A stretch of DNA of 64,000 bases from Pseudomonas violetae (GTDB lineage Bacteria > Pseudomonadota > Gammaproteobacteria > Pseudomonadales > Pseudomonadaceae). Below are positions 16,790 to 26,328 of the stretch, in pieces; position 1 is the first letter of the stretch; each line of letters begins with the position of its first letter. Under the pieces are notes generated by a model. It was not told the origin of the DNA. It saw only the letters and a list, made by a program, of their open reading frames with translations, and did not search any database. Location of the stretch: NCBI RefSeq assembly GCF_023072615.1, contig NZ_JAKNRW010000003.1, positions 248,001 through 312,000 of the forward strand, in the 5' to 3' direction. The position numbers were made by a program, and so were the translations under genes.

Positions 16790-17533
16790 TCATTCTTCGC
16801 TCATGGCTTTTGATAAAGTCTCAAATACGTCATTAGCAAATTTTTCGATAATTTCAATACTGCCTATGATCAATGCCGTGTCCACACTGTGATATTCGCC
16901 AGTGACAGTTTTGCCATTGCGATGAACAAAATCATGACGTATTTCGATTACTTTTTTTATTTTTGCCATGTGAGTATCCGGCAACACCTCACCAGTGACG
17001 AGGTTTACATAGTTTTTCACAGTCAGGGGGTTGTGGAATGTTTGTGCATTTATGATATTCATCACAATGCCATTGATTCCCAATTCGGCGATTTCTTTGA
17101 CTGTGAATTTAAGGCTTTTATCTTCCGACAGTTTCCCAATGAATCTGTTCATTAGGTGCGGAAAACTCAGTAGCGTGGTTTTTATAATGTCACCAACCAT
17201 AGCTTCGAATAGTGTAACGGCGTGAGCATAAGCCATCCTGTGAATAGTCTTGTCGTCAAAGGGGTTGGATCGTTGATTGATCATGACCTTTAAAGATTTT
17301 AAATTTTCAGTAAAAATACTGTAGGTTTCGAGGTATGGATGTTCCTCATACCACTTCATGTGAGCTTCGTATTCTTCTCTTTCATGCTCATGTTCATACA
17401 TTGCAGCCATCCCTCCGAAGCCGGGATAATCCTCATCAATCTCGACTTCCTCTGGGATATTGTAGTTTTCACGCATCCATTGAATCATGCGTCCGTCTTC
17501 CAACTCCATCATCCATTCCTTCGTGCTACCCAT
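16790..17533 (-). CDS. HEPN-domain protein (RiboL-PSP-like motif)
   Basis: The 247-aa product has an acidic N-terminal part (ENYNIPEEVEIDEDYPGF), then a helical domain with HRMAYAHAVTLFEAMVGDII and, about residues 195-207, IEIRHDFVHRNGK. This R-H-x-x-x-H motif followed by R-N-G is the RHxxVHRNG signature of the HEPN/RiboL-PSP type nucleases. It lies alone on the - strand. Either an RNase toxin or an RNA-binding regulator is possible. Confidence 0.65.
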   Translation of the reverse strand: MGSTKEWMMELEDGRMIQWMRENYNIPEEVEIDEDYPGFGGMAAMYEHEHEREEYEAHMKWYEEHPYLETYSIFTENLKSLKVMINQRSNPFDDKTIHRMAYAHAVTLFEAMVGDIIKTTLLSFPHLMNRFIGKLSEDKSLKFTVKEIAELGINGIVMNIINAQTFHNPLTVKNYVNLVTGEVLPDTHMAKIKKVIEIRHDFVHRNGKTVTGEYHSVDTALIIGSIEIIEKFANDVFETLSKAMSEE

Positions 17534-18155
17534 AGCGAATCCCTAATCAGTTAAGGGTGAAATCAGACCATGCAAAAGACCGGTGAAATTCTTCGTCTAA
17601 AGCTTTCACAGTCTCGGAAATATACGTTGATCTAGTCTTTGATGTCAGCCATCGAGGGCGAAACCTTCGCTGGCGATCTCAACGCATTGGGAGGACGTAT
17701 TCGAGATCAAGTTTATCGGAGTACCGGTATCCCGGTCGGAGTGGGTATCGCCGGCACGAAACCTTGATCACGCTCACATAACAGGGATCTTCGATTGATG
17801 ACGAAGGCAGGGGTACAAGCTGTTGATCGAGTGTTCCGGACAGGTTTCAAGTACGCCAAAGCAGAGGTGCTCTTGCTCATCCTTTGTCAGAAAGGTGAGT
17901 TCACCCATGATCTCCTTTCCATCTCGCAATCGGTCGCTACTGGAAAGGTCACGGACGTGTTGGATTCCGTCAAGGAGCGGTGAAGTCGGGGAACACTGCG
18001 CTTGGTGAGCGTTCAATCCTGACTGGGGGCTACGCCGGGAAATGACCAGAGCTTCACGGTGCGGATTGATCAGCTATGGACGGTGTACTGTAAATCGTAG
18101 GGCGAACAGAGCTCCAATGACAGGTCACGCTAGCGTCGTTAAAAAGGATAGGACG
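17534..18155. other. 622 bp intergenic with a rulB relic
   Basis: Apart from the umuC/rulB fragment listed separately, no gene is supported. The frames at 17774-18016 on both strands overlap each other and have no ribosome binding site. An AT-rich stretch at 17545-17640 may hold the promoter of the - strand gene starting at 17533. Confidence 0.4.
17672..17761 (+). pseudogene. rulB: Fragment of rulB/umuC (DNA polymerase V catalytic subunit)
   Basis: Thirty codons in frame give GDLNALGGRIRDQVY, RSTGIPVGVGIAG and TK. This is the conserved palm region of UmuC/RulB (tGiPvgVGIa-TKTLAK). After the TK codons one base is missing: restoring it gives T-K-T-L. Upstream sequence in another frame (FDVSHRG) may be the preceding piece of the same gene. 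rulB is a known hotspot for integron-like and island insertions in Pseudomonas, so this is probably a scar of recombination. Confidence 0.65.
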
Positions 18156-18653
18156 TTGAAAGTATTCCTAGATTGTGAATTTACCCAGCTCAATCAGTAC
18201 TCGAAGCTGATATCTCTAGCACTGGTATCGGAGTCAGGCCAAGAGTTCTACGTCGAGCTGACGGACACCTATTCGGTTGAGGACTGTAGTGATTTCGTCA
18301 TCCAGTACGTACTGCCGCAGCTCGAGCTTCCGCGATTCGGTCAATCGCTTGTCGAAACTCAAGACTCGCTTCGAAGATTTCTGGGTGGCTTCGCCGAGGA
18401 GCTTGAGGTGTGTTCCGATGCGCCACACTGGGATTGGGGTTTTTTCTGTGATCTCGCTTGTGCAGATCATCAGCCCTGGCCAGTCCAGGTTGTGAGTCAA
18501 CCGACCAACCTTACAAGCCTCTTCAATCAGGTGAATGCGGAAGCTCTTGAGCAGGTAGAGCTGTGCGAACTACCGCACCATGCGTTGCTAGACGCGCGAA
18601 TGCTTGCAGAGCTTTTCAAGATCTTGGCCTCCAGCCTTATTTTGTCACCATAG
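18156..18653 (+). CDS. DEDDh-type 3'-5' exonuclease-like protein (DnaQ superfamily)
   Basis: I start at TTG 18156 with AAGGATAGG just upstream, giving MKVFLDCEF; a longer frame from 18117 is possible. Motif I is LDCEF (D-x-E), a central HWDWGFFCDLA may supply motif II Asp, and motif III is HHALLDARML with the HxxxxD pattern near residue 146. This is the DEDDh fold of 3'-5' exonucleases, close in size to Rv2179c-like exoribonucleases. Substrate unknown. It is convergent with the PIN gene beyond a strong terminator. Confidence 0.65.
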   Translation: MKVFLDCEFTQLNQYSKLISLALVSESGQEFYVELTDTYSVEDCSDFVIQYVLPQLELPRFGQSLVETQDSLRRFLGGFAEELEVCSDAPHWDWGFFCDLACADHQPWPVQVVSQPTNLTSLFNQVNAEALEQVELCELPHHALLDARMLAELFKILASSLILSP

Positions 18654-18750
18654 AAGCGCGTCACGACGTAGGCCGTTCAGCTTTGGATGGTCTACGGCAG
18701 GAGATCCGAGTTACACCATCGGTGGAGAAGCGGCAAAACTGGATTATTTC

Positions 18751-18795
18751 AAATTATGGCTCAGCCATAATTATTGCTGAGCCATAATTTTTTGC
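18751..18795. terminator. Strong bidirectional hairpin between convergent genes
   Basis: AAATTATGGCTCAGC (18751-18765) pairs perfectly with GCTGAGCCATAATTT (18776-18790), a 15-bp stem, followed by TTT on + and by AAA/TTT on the other side. The sequence between also contains a self-palindrome of ATTATGGCT. It can end both the exonuclease gene and the - strand PIN gene. Confidence 0.8.
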
Positions 18796-18901
18796 TTCAA
18801 AGGGCATCGAAGCATCGCGTCGTCATCGAAACAGGAGAGGAATTCTTGAAGTTCTCACGAATTCTGGGGTTGATAGAGGATGTCGCGACCCCTCGTTCTT
18901 C

Positions 18902-19909
18902 TCAGGTGTCGAGCATGTCCCATTCCTCACCCAGTACCCACCGCAATGCGGAGAGCTTTCCGTTAAGCATGCCCCATTCGAAATCGCTCCAAGGCCCCGT
19001 ATCTTCGTATTTTTCTCTAACGCGTTGCGCTGCAGCCTTAGCCCTGATCAAGACATCTTCGTGGATCACACCATTGCCGTAGCGTGGTGTGCCTGCCGGG
19101 ACGATTTCTGTTTCCCCCTCCTCGATGTGGTACATCATGTTCATGTGTCGGTTGTACCAGACCTTGTCGAACAGCTCGTCCATGGATGACATTATTTCCT
19201 GGAGACCACGAGTCTCGTCCTCCCAGGCAAAGCTGTACTCAGAATGGAATTCTTCGAGGTCTAGTAAGTCCTCGATGGCGGCGCTGGTCGAGTTGAAGAA
19301 CAGCGAGGTTTTGTCATCAAAGATTTCTGCAAAATCATCGTGTGGTTTTCGGTGATCCTTTGCAGAAAAGTCGGTGACATTGTGGGTGACAAAACGGAAG
19401 CTCTCGTATTCGTCCGCGTGTTGTGTCCGGAACTCTTGGAAGGCCTCAACCAGCACTGCATCAGCAACGCTATTCTTCTGTTTGTGGAAAGGAGCTCGCT
19501 TGGCGATTGCTCGCTCTGCAGCTCTGATCTTCGAGGCATCTGAAATCTGAAATTCAATGGCGTTCTCGAACAGCTTCAGAACACGGTTCACCGTCACTTG
19601 AGTCGCTTCAGAGAGGATTGGCAACCTTTGATTCACGTCATCCAGGGTGTCGAGCGCAGCTTCTTTCCCATCACCACCGAATGACTCAATCACACCTTTC
19701 ACCACCCGGAACTCGTTAGCGAGGCGCTTACGTGTGGCTTCGATAACCCTGTCCTTGTTTCGCTCATACTCCATGCGTACCAGGTCGGGCAGCAAGATCT
19801 TGATTGCTTCATTCTGGACTAAGTGCTCCAAGGCGGTAAGCATAGGAAGCTCGGCCTTTTGTGATGACATATCAAGCCAGACGCAGGTGTCGAGCATTAC
19901 TAGATGCAT
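18902..19909 (-). CDS. PIN-domain protein, DUF4935-like (335 aa)
   Basis: The N-terminus is MHLVMLDTCVWLDMSSQ with the first PIN Asp (LDTCVWLD); LLPDLVRMEYERNK supplies a Glu, and KNSVADAVLVEAFQEF and FRFVTHNVTDFSAKD give further acidic residues. This is the catalytic arrangement of PIN-type RNases of the DUF4935 group. The C-terminal 150 residues (helical, acidic) have no assigned function. No antitoxin gene is adjacent, unlike VapC toxins, so it may be a defence or RNA-processing nuclease. Confidence 0.72.
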   Translation of the reverse strand: MHLVMLDTCVWLDMSSQKAELPMLTALEHLVQNEAIKILLPDLVRMEYERNKDRVIEATRKRLANEFRVVKGVIESFGGDGKEAALDTLDDVNQRLPILSEATQVTVNRVLKLFENAIEFQISDASKIRAAERAIAKRAPFHKQKNSVADAVLVEAFQEFRTQHADEYESFRFVTHNVTDFSAKDHRKPHDDFAEIFDDKTSLFFNSTSAAIEDLLDLEEFHSEYSFAWEDETRGLQEIMSSMDELFDKVWYNRHMNMMYHIEEGETEIVPAGTPRYGNGVIHEDVLIRAKAAAQRVREKYEDTGPWSDFEWGMLNGKLSALRWVLGEEWDMLDT

Positions 19910-19993
19910 TGAAGCTCCTTTTCAGCTTGCTGATTGCTAGACTTGGCCTTGGCCATCACCGGATAATGGCCCAATACCTTACAGGAGCGTCAA

Positions 19994-20365
19994 ATGTCTC
20001 GCCTCGCAGAATTCCGTGCCCTTGAGCAGCAGCTCGCAGCTCAACTTGCCGAGCTCGAAACCCTGAAAAATGACGATGGCCTGAAGCGCGAAATCGAGTT
20101 CGAGCAGAAGCTTCGCAACCTGTTGGGTGAGTACGGCTACAGCTTGCGTAACATCATCGCCATCCTTGACCCGCAAGTCTCGACTCGCCGTGCTGCAGCC
20201 GCTGCAGAGCCCAAGGCAGGCACTCGCAAGCCCCGTGACGTTAAGATCTACAAGAACCCGAACTCAGGTGAGTTGATCGAGACCAAGGGCGGCAACCATC
20301 GCCAATTGAAAGAGTGGAAAAACGAATTCGGCGCGGACGTTGTTGAGTCGTGGCGCACTCAGTAA
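19994..20365 (+). CDS. MvaT/MvaU-family H-NS-like xenogeneic silencer
   Basis: The protein has an N-terminal oligomerisation coiled coil (ALEQQLAAQLAELETLKNDD; FEQKLRNLLGEYGYSLRNII) and a C-terminal AT-rich-DNA-binding domain (RKPRDVKIYKNPNSGE, then LIETKGGNHRQLKEWKNEFG). Length 123 aa agrees with MvaT (about 124). Key binding signature GGNHxxLKEWK is present. In Pseudomonas this family silences foreign DNA, so the island-borne copy may protect the island or moderate host MvaT. A terminator follows at 20388. Confidence 0.9.
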   Translation: MSRLAEFRALEQQLAAQLAELETLKNDDGLKREIEFEQKLRNLLGEYGYSLRNIIAILDPQVSTRRAAAAAEPKAGTRKPRDVKIYKNPNSGELIETKGGNHRQLKEWKNEFGADVVESWRTQ

Positions 20366-20387
20366 GACTGTTTGAGTACAAACAATC

Positions 20388-20409
20388 AGGGCCCTGCGGG
20401 GCCCTTTTT
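20388..20409 (+). terminator. Rho-independent terminator of the mvaT-like gene
   Basis: AGGGCCC (20388-20394), loop TGCG, GGGCCCT (20399-20405), then TTTTT to 20409. It lies 23 bp after the stop codon. Confidence 0.85.
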
Positions 20410-20461
20410 CGTGGAGATATGGATGGAACATTCTCGTGCAGATAAAATGGCATGTGGTTGG

Positions 20462-20800
20462 TTAGCCACCTTGCTTCTTTGAAACCGCGTGTGCGGCCCT
20501 GAGATATTCGCGTGTACTTTGGATTAGTTTACGTAGCGGTTCGTTTTCAACGGGAACAAGCCCCCGGACTGTATGCTGACGCTCACCATCAACAATTTTC
20601 AGGGTGATGTATTGATAATCTGCAGCGCCCGGAGCTGGCGTGCCTATAGAGTCAGCTAGGTCAAAGAAACGTGCTGCGTCAATCAGAAGCCTCAACTCTG
20701 CCTGTTTTGCTTCTGTCAACAGGTCGGCATCAAGAGTCACCGGTTTACTCAGTCCGGGGAAATAGCCGATGCCGCTCGTTTGCGACAACTCGATATACAC
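20462..20800 (-). CDS. Emfourin-like protease inhibitor (protealysin inhibitor family), orphan
   Basis: I start at GTG 20800 with GAGGAGG eight nt upstream; this gives the family-like start MYIELSQTSGIG. The layout PVTLDADLLTEAKQAELRLL, IDAARFFDLADS, then DYQYITLKIVDGERQHTVRG and PLRKLIQSTREYL agrees with emfourins, the small inhibitors encoded beside M4 metalloproteases of the protealysin type. No M4 protease gene is in the window, so it is an orphan on the island. A GTG at 20842 would add 14 residues. Confidence 0.75.
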   Translation of the reverse strand: MYIELSQTSGIGYFPGLSKPVTLDADLLTEAKQAELRLLIDAARFFDLADSIGTPAPGAADYQYITLKIVDGERQHTVRGLVPVENEPLRKLIQSTREYLRAAHAVSKKQGG

Positions 20801-21341
20801 GCCAGCTTCCTCCTCTAAATGTGAATACCGAAGGCTGCTCACCCTTCACTTCTTGCTTGGTGTACGGGGTTATCCTACTCCATAGGCACGTCGCGTTGGC
20901 GACTGGTGGGCGGCATTTCCCGTCGTACTTCGACCGAGAAGCGGGCGTGGCGAAGGTGTCGTAAGCGGGCATCCATTATCCAGCTACCATCGATATGTTT
21001 GGCAACAGGGCAATCATCGATGTCACTAATCAACAGGCACAGCGCGGCTGGTCTGCAGACGGTCGAAGTCTATTCATGGCGGATCACTACAGGGCTGCAG
21101 CGAACATAGTGGTGTAATGTCACTGCACCATTATCGATAGAAATACGACCTGCTAGCTGCAAGCTGGACGAGGGAATCTCAGCTTAGCCCTCTTGCCCAA
21201 CCGGCCAGACCTTGAGGGTGAAGGTCTGACGCACAAGTCAAAGTCCGATCAAGGGGGCCGCGAACGCGGTGCTCAAAGCCAGCAATGATAGATTTCCAAC
21301 CGGCACGACAGAGCGAGCCGGTCTTTCTCATCACTTCAGTC
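20801..21341. other. 541 bp intergenic with TraX gene fragments
   Basis: No intact gene. It contains a decayed copy of part of the TraX-like gene at 30088-30828 (separate entry) and a shorter TraX-like match at about 21034-21054 in altered order, suggesting rearrangement. The CusF gene's transcript ends near 21342. Confidence 0.5.
21203..21293 (-). pseudogene. Fragment duplicated from the TraX-like gene
   Basis: The stretch starting CCGGCCAGACCTTGAGGGTG and running to about 21293 matches 30163-30254 closely, with scattered substitutions and the same orientation. Both encode, on the - strand, the VWPV-type region near the C-terminus of TraX. Only about 90 bp remain here, without start or stop. 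It lies next to the cus operon, whereas the intact copy is on the far side of cusC, so the cus block is flanked by two homologous pieces. Confidence 0.75.
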
Positions 21342-21692
21342 TTATTTTTTAATGGAAACGATTGCGGCTTTGCCACCCTCGAGCCTAAAGGAGAACGATA
21401 CACGGTCTCCGACTATCAGCCCTGCCAGCTGTTTCTCCGTTACGGAAAAAGCCATTGTCATTGGCGGCCACTGTACGGCTGGAACAGCTCCGTGGGAGAT
21501 GGTCACCGTATGCTTCGTAGTATCTATACCCTTGATCGTTCCCTCGGCATTGGCAACTTGAGCCTGTTTTGTATCCTGCTTCATCTCCATGCCCGCCATA
21601 CCGTCCATTTTCATGCCAGGCATGTCCTCCGCGTGGACAGAAAGTGAAAGCGCAAATACGGTGCTTGCAACTGCAATCATGGTCAGTTTCAT
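21342..21692 (-). CDS. cusF: CusF-like periplasmic Cu/Ag chaperone
   Basis: The signal peptide is [21 protein letters not shown]. The mature part starts with a Met-rich stretch ([16 protein letters not shown]) and then a small OB fold with [20 protein letters not shown], the CusF metal site (His, Trp, Met, Met: HG...W-PPMTM). It carries Cu(I)/Ag(I) to the CusB adaptor. It is the last gene of a cusCBAF operon; its start overlaps the stop of cusA by four bases. Confidence 0.9.
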   Translation of the reverse strand: MKLTMIAVASTVFALSLSVHAEDMPGMKMDGMAGMEMKQDTKQAQVANAEGTIKGIDTTKHTVTISHGAVPAVQWPPMTMAFSVTEKQLAGLIVGDRVSFSFRLEGGKAAIVSIKK

Positions 21693-24600
21693 ACGACTTT
21701 TCCTTGAGGGTTGATGGGTTCAACTATGAGGTGCCGGCGACGCATCAGGCGATAGGCTGCCGGAATGACAAACAGGGAAAGCAAGGGGGCCGTGACCATG
21801 CCGCCGACCATGGGCGCGGCAATGCGGCTCATCACTTCGCTACCAGTACCGCTGGCCAACAAGATGGGTAGCAGGCCAGCAATAATGACCGCCACGGTCA
21901 TAGCCTTGGGCCGAACTCGCTGCACAGCGCCTTCACGAATCGCCGCAACCAGACCTGATTCAGTGCTGTCGCCGAGATCTTCACGTTCGGCCCAGGCGTT
22001 CTTCAAGTAGAGCAGCATGATCACGCCGAACTCGGCAGACACACCGGCCAATGCGATGAAGCCGACTCCGGTGGCGACCGACAGGTTGAACCCCAATAGA
22101 TAAAGGAACCATGCTCCACCGGTCAGTGCGAATGGCAGAGTGGCCATGATCAGCAAGGCCTCATCGAAGCGGGCGAAAGTCAGGTAGAGCAGCACGAAGA
22201 TGATCAACAGCGTGGCAGGTACCACCAGTTTGAGGCGTGCGTTGGCCCTTTCGAGAAACTCGAACTGTCCTGAGTAGCTCAGACTCATGCCTGGCTGCAA
22301 CTTGACCTGCTCATTGACGACCTGGCGTAGATCGGCGACCACAGAAGCAATGTCCCGACCACGCACATCGATATAAACCCAGCCTGAAGGCCGTGCGTTC
22401 TCGCTCTTGAGCATTGGGGGGCCGTCCGTGACCTTGACCTTCGCTACCGTGCCGAGGGTAATCTGGCTACCTAGCGGAGTGTAGATTGGCAACTGCTCCA
22501 AGGCGCATAGCGAGTCGCGCCACTCACGGGGATAGCGCACGTTGATCGGAAAGCGTGCGAGCCCTTCGATAGTCTCTCCGACGTTTTCACCCCCGATAGC
22601 ACCGGCCACAATGGACTGCACATCGGCGATATTCAGCCCATAGCGGGCGGCGGTTTTACGGTCGATATCCACATCGATATAGCGGCCACCGGTCAGTCGC
22701 TCAGCCAAGGCCGAACTGACACCGGGCACCTCTTTAGCCACGCGTTCGACTGCCTGAGTAGCTGCATCGATTTCCGTCAGGTTGGTGCCAGCAACTTTCA
22801 CCCCGATGGGACTCTTGATCCCGGTGGCCAGCATGTCGATACGGTTGCGAATCGGTGGTATCCAGATATTCGTAAGCCCAGGGACTCGTACAACTCGATC
22901 CAGTTCTTCCACCAACTTTTCCTGGGTCATGCCAGGACGCCATTGCTCCTGTGGTTTGAACTGGATCGTGGTTTCGAACATTTCCAGCGGTGCGGGGTCG
23001 GTGGCGGTTTCGGCACGACCAGCTTTACCGAAGACATGTTCGACCTCTGGCACGGTCTTGATCAGGCGGTCGGTCTGTTGCAGTAGTTGCGCCGCTTTCT
23101 GTGCCGACAACCCTGGTAAAGCGGAAGGCATATAAAGCAGATCGCCCTCGTCCAACGGTGGTAGAAACTCACCACCTAGGTGAGACATCGGCCACACCGC
23201 GCTGACAAATACCAATAATGCGACAAGCAGCGTGAGCTTTGGTCGACGCAATACTGCGTCCAGAGCCGGCTGGTAGATCCGGATCAGCCAGCGGTTTAGC
23301 GGGTTTTGTTGCTCATTGGGAATTCGACCACGAATCCAATAGCCCATCAGCACTGGCACCAAGGTCACTGACAATCCAGCCGCTGCGGCCATGGCGTAGG
23401 TCTTGGTGAAAGCCAACGGGCCGAACAGTCGCCCCTCCTGCGCCTCCAGGGTGAACACCGGAATGAACGACAGGGTGATGATCAACAAACAGAAGAACAG
23501 TGCTGGGCCTACCTCTGCCGCCGCTTCGGTCATTACATGCCAATGACGCTCACCCTTCAGTTCCTCACCAGGATTGGCCGCGTGCCAGGCCTCAACCTTT
23601 TTGTGGGCGTTCTCGATCATGACCACGGCGGCATCGACCATGGCGCCGATGGCGATGGCAATCCCACCTAAGGACATGATGTTGGCGTTGATCCCTTGGT
23701 AACGCATGACGGTGAAGGCAATCAACACTCCCACCGGCAGCGAAATGATCGCCACCAGCGATGAGCGCAAGTGCCAGAGAAAGATCCCGCAGACCAACGC
23801 GACGACGATGAACTCTTCGATTAGCTTGTGGCTGAGGTTTTCCACGGCACGGTCGATCAGCTTGCTGCGGTCATAGGTGGTGACGATTTCCACCCCGACC
23901 GGCAAACTTTTTTTCAGCTCGTCAAGTTTCGCCTTGACCGCCGCAATGGTCTCGCGAGCATTCTTGCCGCTGCGCAAAATCACCACGCCGCCGACTGTCT
24001 CGCCTTCGCCGTCGAGTTCAGTAATGCCACGCCGCATTTCCGGCCCCAACTGGATCGTGGCGACATCGCCAAGACTCACCGGTACACCTCCAGCACCGAG
24101 CTTCAACGGGATAGCACGAAAGTCATTAAGCGTTTTTAGGTAGCCTGAGGCCCGCACAATGAACTCGGTCTCTGCCATCTCCAGCACGGCACCACCGGTT
24201 TCCTGATTGGCCTTGCCGATAGCCTCGGTTACCTCAGCTTGAGTGATACCGAGGCTGGCCAGTTTGAGCGGATCAAGCTGCACCTGGTACTGCTTGACCA
24301 TACCCCCCACAGTGGCCACCTCCGCAACGTTCGGCAGGGTCTTGAGTTCGAACTTTAGAAACCAGTCCTGAAGTGCACGAAGCTGTGCCAGGTCGTGTCC
24401 GCCACTGCGATCTACCAGTGCGTACTGATAGATCCAACCCACTCCCGTTGCATCCGGCCCCAACGCTGGCTTGGCGCTGGCTGGCAACCGACTTTGTATC
24501 TGACTTAGATACTCCAACACCCGTGAGCGGGCCCAGTACAGGTCAGTACCGTCCTCGAACAGCACGTAGACGAAGCTGTCACCGAAGAAGGAATAACCGC

Positions 24601-24847
24601 GCACCGTCTTTGCGCCTGGCACCGAGAGCATGGTGGTCGCCAACGGATAGGTCACCTGGTTTTCGACAATCTGCGGCGCCTGGCCTGCGTAAGGTGTACG
24701 GATGATCACCTGCACATCGGAGAGATCCGGCAGCGCATCGATGGGCGTGCTCTGCACCGACCAAATGCCCCAAGCCGTGACGAACAGTGTCGCAAGTAAT
24801 ACCAGGAATCGGTTGGCCACCGACCAACGAATGAGGGCAGCAATCAT
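21689..24847 (-). CDS. cusA: CusA Cu(I)/Ag(I) efflux pump, HME-RND
   Basis: The 1052-aa inner-membrane trimeric RND pump exports Cu(I)/Ag(I) by proton antiport. It has about 12 TM segments, and the [16 protein letters not shown] motif carries TM4-type acidic residues. The three Met residues of the metal relay are present: [17 protein letters not shown] and RIDMLATGI, matching the CusA Met triad, so monovalent ions rather than Zn/Co are the substrates. It overlaps cusB by four bases upstream (24844-24847). Confidence 0.93.
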   Translation of the reverse strand: MIAALIRWSVANRFLVLLATLFVTAWGIWSVQSTPIDALPDLSDVQVIIRTPYAGQAPQIVENQVTYPLATTMLSVPGAKTVRGYSFFGDSFVYVLFEDGTDLYWARSRVLEYLSQIQSRLPASAKPALGPDATGVGWIYQYALVDRSGGHDLAQLRALQDWFLKFELKTLPNVAEVATVGGMVKQYQVQLDPLKLASLGITQAEVTEAIGKANQETGGAVLEMAETEFIVRASGYLKTLNDFRAIPLKLGAGGVPVSLGDVATIQLGPEMRRGITELDGEGETVGGVVILRSGKNARETIAAVKAKLDELKKSLPVGVEIVTTYDRSKLIDRAVENLSHKLIEEFIVVALVCGIFLWHLRSSLVAIISLPVGVLIAFTVMRYQGINANIMSLGGIAIAIGAMVDAAVVMIENAHKKVEAWHAANPGEELKGERHWHVMTEAAAEVGPALFFCLLIITLSFIPVFTLEAQEGRLFGPLAFTKTYAMAAAAGLSVTLVPVLMGYWIRGRIPNEQQNPLNRWLIRIYQPALDAVLRRPKLTLLVALLVFVSAVWPMSHLGGEFLPPLDEGDLLYMPSALPGLSAQKAAQLLQQTDRLIKTVPEVEHVFGKAGRAETATDPAPLEMFETTIQFKPQEQWRPGMTQEKLVEELDRVVRVPGLTNIWIPPIRNRIDMLATGIKSPIGVKVAGTNLTEIDAATQAVERVAKEVPGVSSALAERLTGGRYIDVDIDRKTAARYGLNIADVQSIVAGAIGGENVGETIEGLARFPINVRYPREWRDSLCALEQLPIYTPLGSQITLGTVAKVKVTDGPPMLKSENARPSGWVYIDVRGRDIASVVADLRQVVNEQVKLQPGMSLSYSGQFEFLERANARLKLVVPATLLIIFVLLYLTFARFDEALLIMATLPFALTGGAWFLYLLGFNLSVATGVGFIALAGVSAEFGVIMLLYLKNAWAEREDLGDSTESGLVAAIREGAVQRVRPKAMTVAVIIAGLLPILLASGTGSEVMSRIAAPMVGGMVTAPLLSLFVIPAAYRLMRRRHLIVEPINPQGKVV

Positions 24848-26328
24848 GGCTGGCTCCCCGATTTAGCTAGGCGCTCAACACGCAAGCCATCGTCAGTCTG
24901 GCTCACCGCGACCCGAACCTTGTCGCCCGTTTTAAGGCCCTGCATTAGAGCCGGGTTGGCGAGTGGGAAAGTCATCGTCATGCCAGGCATGCCCAGCGTC
25001 TTGAAGGGGCCATGGGCGAGCGTGACTTCTTTGTCGTTGATCTCAACGATCTGCCCATCCGCCTCATGAAAACTGGAGGTTGCTGCGCTGGGCGGTGACT
25101 CTTCCTCCGAGCTTGCAACGATGCCCTTGAGACTGGCCTCCGAGTCGAGCAGGAACTGGCCAGACGTAACCACCTTCTGGCCTTCTTCCAGACCTTTCAC
25201 TATCGCCGTCTTGCCATCGCTTTCCTGCCCGAGGTGCACTTCCACTGGACGGTAGCGGCCCGCGTCTTCGGCGAGCATCACCAAGGCACGTCGGCCAGTG
25301 CGAATGACAGCCTCGCTCGGCACCCACAACACACTTTGCCCGGTCGAGCGATTCAGGCGTACCTGCGCCGTCAAACCCGGTCTGAGGCGCCCGTCGGGAT
25401 TGGGGAGTTCTACCCGCACGCGAAGAGTACGGCTGTCCGGGTTGGTCTCGGGCAAAATCGCGCTGACTTTGCCGCTGAGCATTGTCCCTGGGAAGGCTGG
25501 CAGACGCGCTTCGACCGCCTGCCCCACGGTGATCGATCCGGCATCCGATTCTGGAACGGCCACGGCTAGCCAGACACTGCTCAAGCCATTGACGCGTGCC
25601 AGAGTATCGCCAGTAGCCACAGTCATACCCGCACGTACATTCAATTCTTGCAGCACACCACCAATAGGGCTGGTGAGAGTCAGGTAGGGCTGAACCTTAC
25701 CGCCACGCTCTACCTGAGTAATCAGTGCTGCCGGCATCCCAGTGAGCTGTAGTCGCTGGCGGGCCACAGTCAACAAATCAGCATCCCCGCTGCGCTTCAA
25801 TGCAAGAAACTCTGTCTGGGCAGCCGCCCATTCCGGCACAAGGATATCCGCCAATGCCGCGTTGGCTTTGAGCACATCACCGGGAGCGTGGGCATATACC
25901 CGCTCCACAAAGCCAGTGGTGCGAGCCTGAATCACAGCGACATCACGTTCGTTGAATCCCAAGACTCCCGTCACATCGAGGCTGGAGTCAAAGATTCCAC
26001 GGGTGACTGTTGCAAAACGCAGACCGAGATTCTGGGTCAGACTCGGATCGATACTTACGGTCGCACGATCCCCTGCGCCACCGGCGTACTGAGGAACCAG
26101 TTGCATGTCCATGAAGGGGGATTTACCCGGCTTATCGAACTTTTGCTGCGGGTACATGGGGTCATACCAATACAGTGCTTTGCGTTCGCCCTGTGAATTG
26201 AGACTCTGCTCCTGTGTGGTATTTGGTAGTCCACTCATGCGCTGATGTGCCAACCAAAAACCACCGGCAACACCCAATGCCAGCGAGATGCCTACCAGCA
26301 ATGCCCCGTTCCCTTTTTTAAGGATCAT
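24844..26328 (-). CDS. cusB: CusB membrane-fusion protein with C-terminal CusF-like domain
   Basis: This 494-aa periplasmic adaptor links CusA to CusC. It has an N-terminal membrane anchor ([18 protein letters not shown]), then the Met site region [20 protein letters not shown] and MDMQLVP, typical of CusB metal capture, the lipoyl/hairpin domains and a beta-barrel. Residues about 425-490 ([30 protein letters not shown]) form an extra CusF-like fold with GMPGMTMTF. This fusion occurs in several proteobacterial CusB proteins. Four-base overlaps couple it to cusC and cusA. Confidence 0.92.
   Translation of the reverse strand: MILKKGNGALLVGISLALGVAGGFWLAHQRMSGLPNTTQEQSLNSQGERKALYWYDPMYPQQKFDKPGKSPFMDMQLVPQYAGGAGDRATVSIDPSLTQNLGLRFATVTRGIFDSSLDVTGVLGFNERDVAVIQARTTGFVERVYAHAPGDVLKANAALADILVPEWAAAQTEFLALKRSGDADLLTVARQRLQLTGMPAALITQVERGGKVQPYLTLTSPIGGVLQELNVRAGMTVATGDTLARVNGLSSVWLAVAVPESDAGSITVGQAVEARLPAFPGTMLSGKVSAILPETNPDSRTLRVRVELPNPDGRLRPGLTAQVRLNRSTGQSVLWVPSEAVIRTGRRALVMLAEDAGRYRPVEVHLGQESDGKTAIVKGLEEGQKVVTSGQFLLDSEASLKGIVASSEEESPPSAATSSFHEADGQIVEINDKEVTLAHGPFKTLGMPGMTMTFPLANPALMQGLKTGDKVRVAVSQTDDGLRVERLAKSGSQP

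Noticed and set aside
17795..18016. Three ORFs of 60-80 codons on both strands
   Set aside because: They overlap each other without any start signal; the area is a decayed intergenic region.
18774..19082. ORF of 102 codons on +
   Set aside because: Antisense to the PIN gene and begins inside the terminator hairpin.
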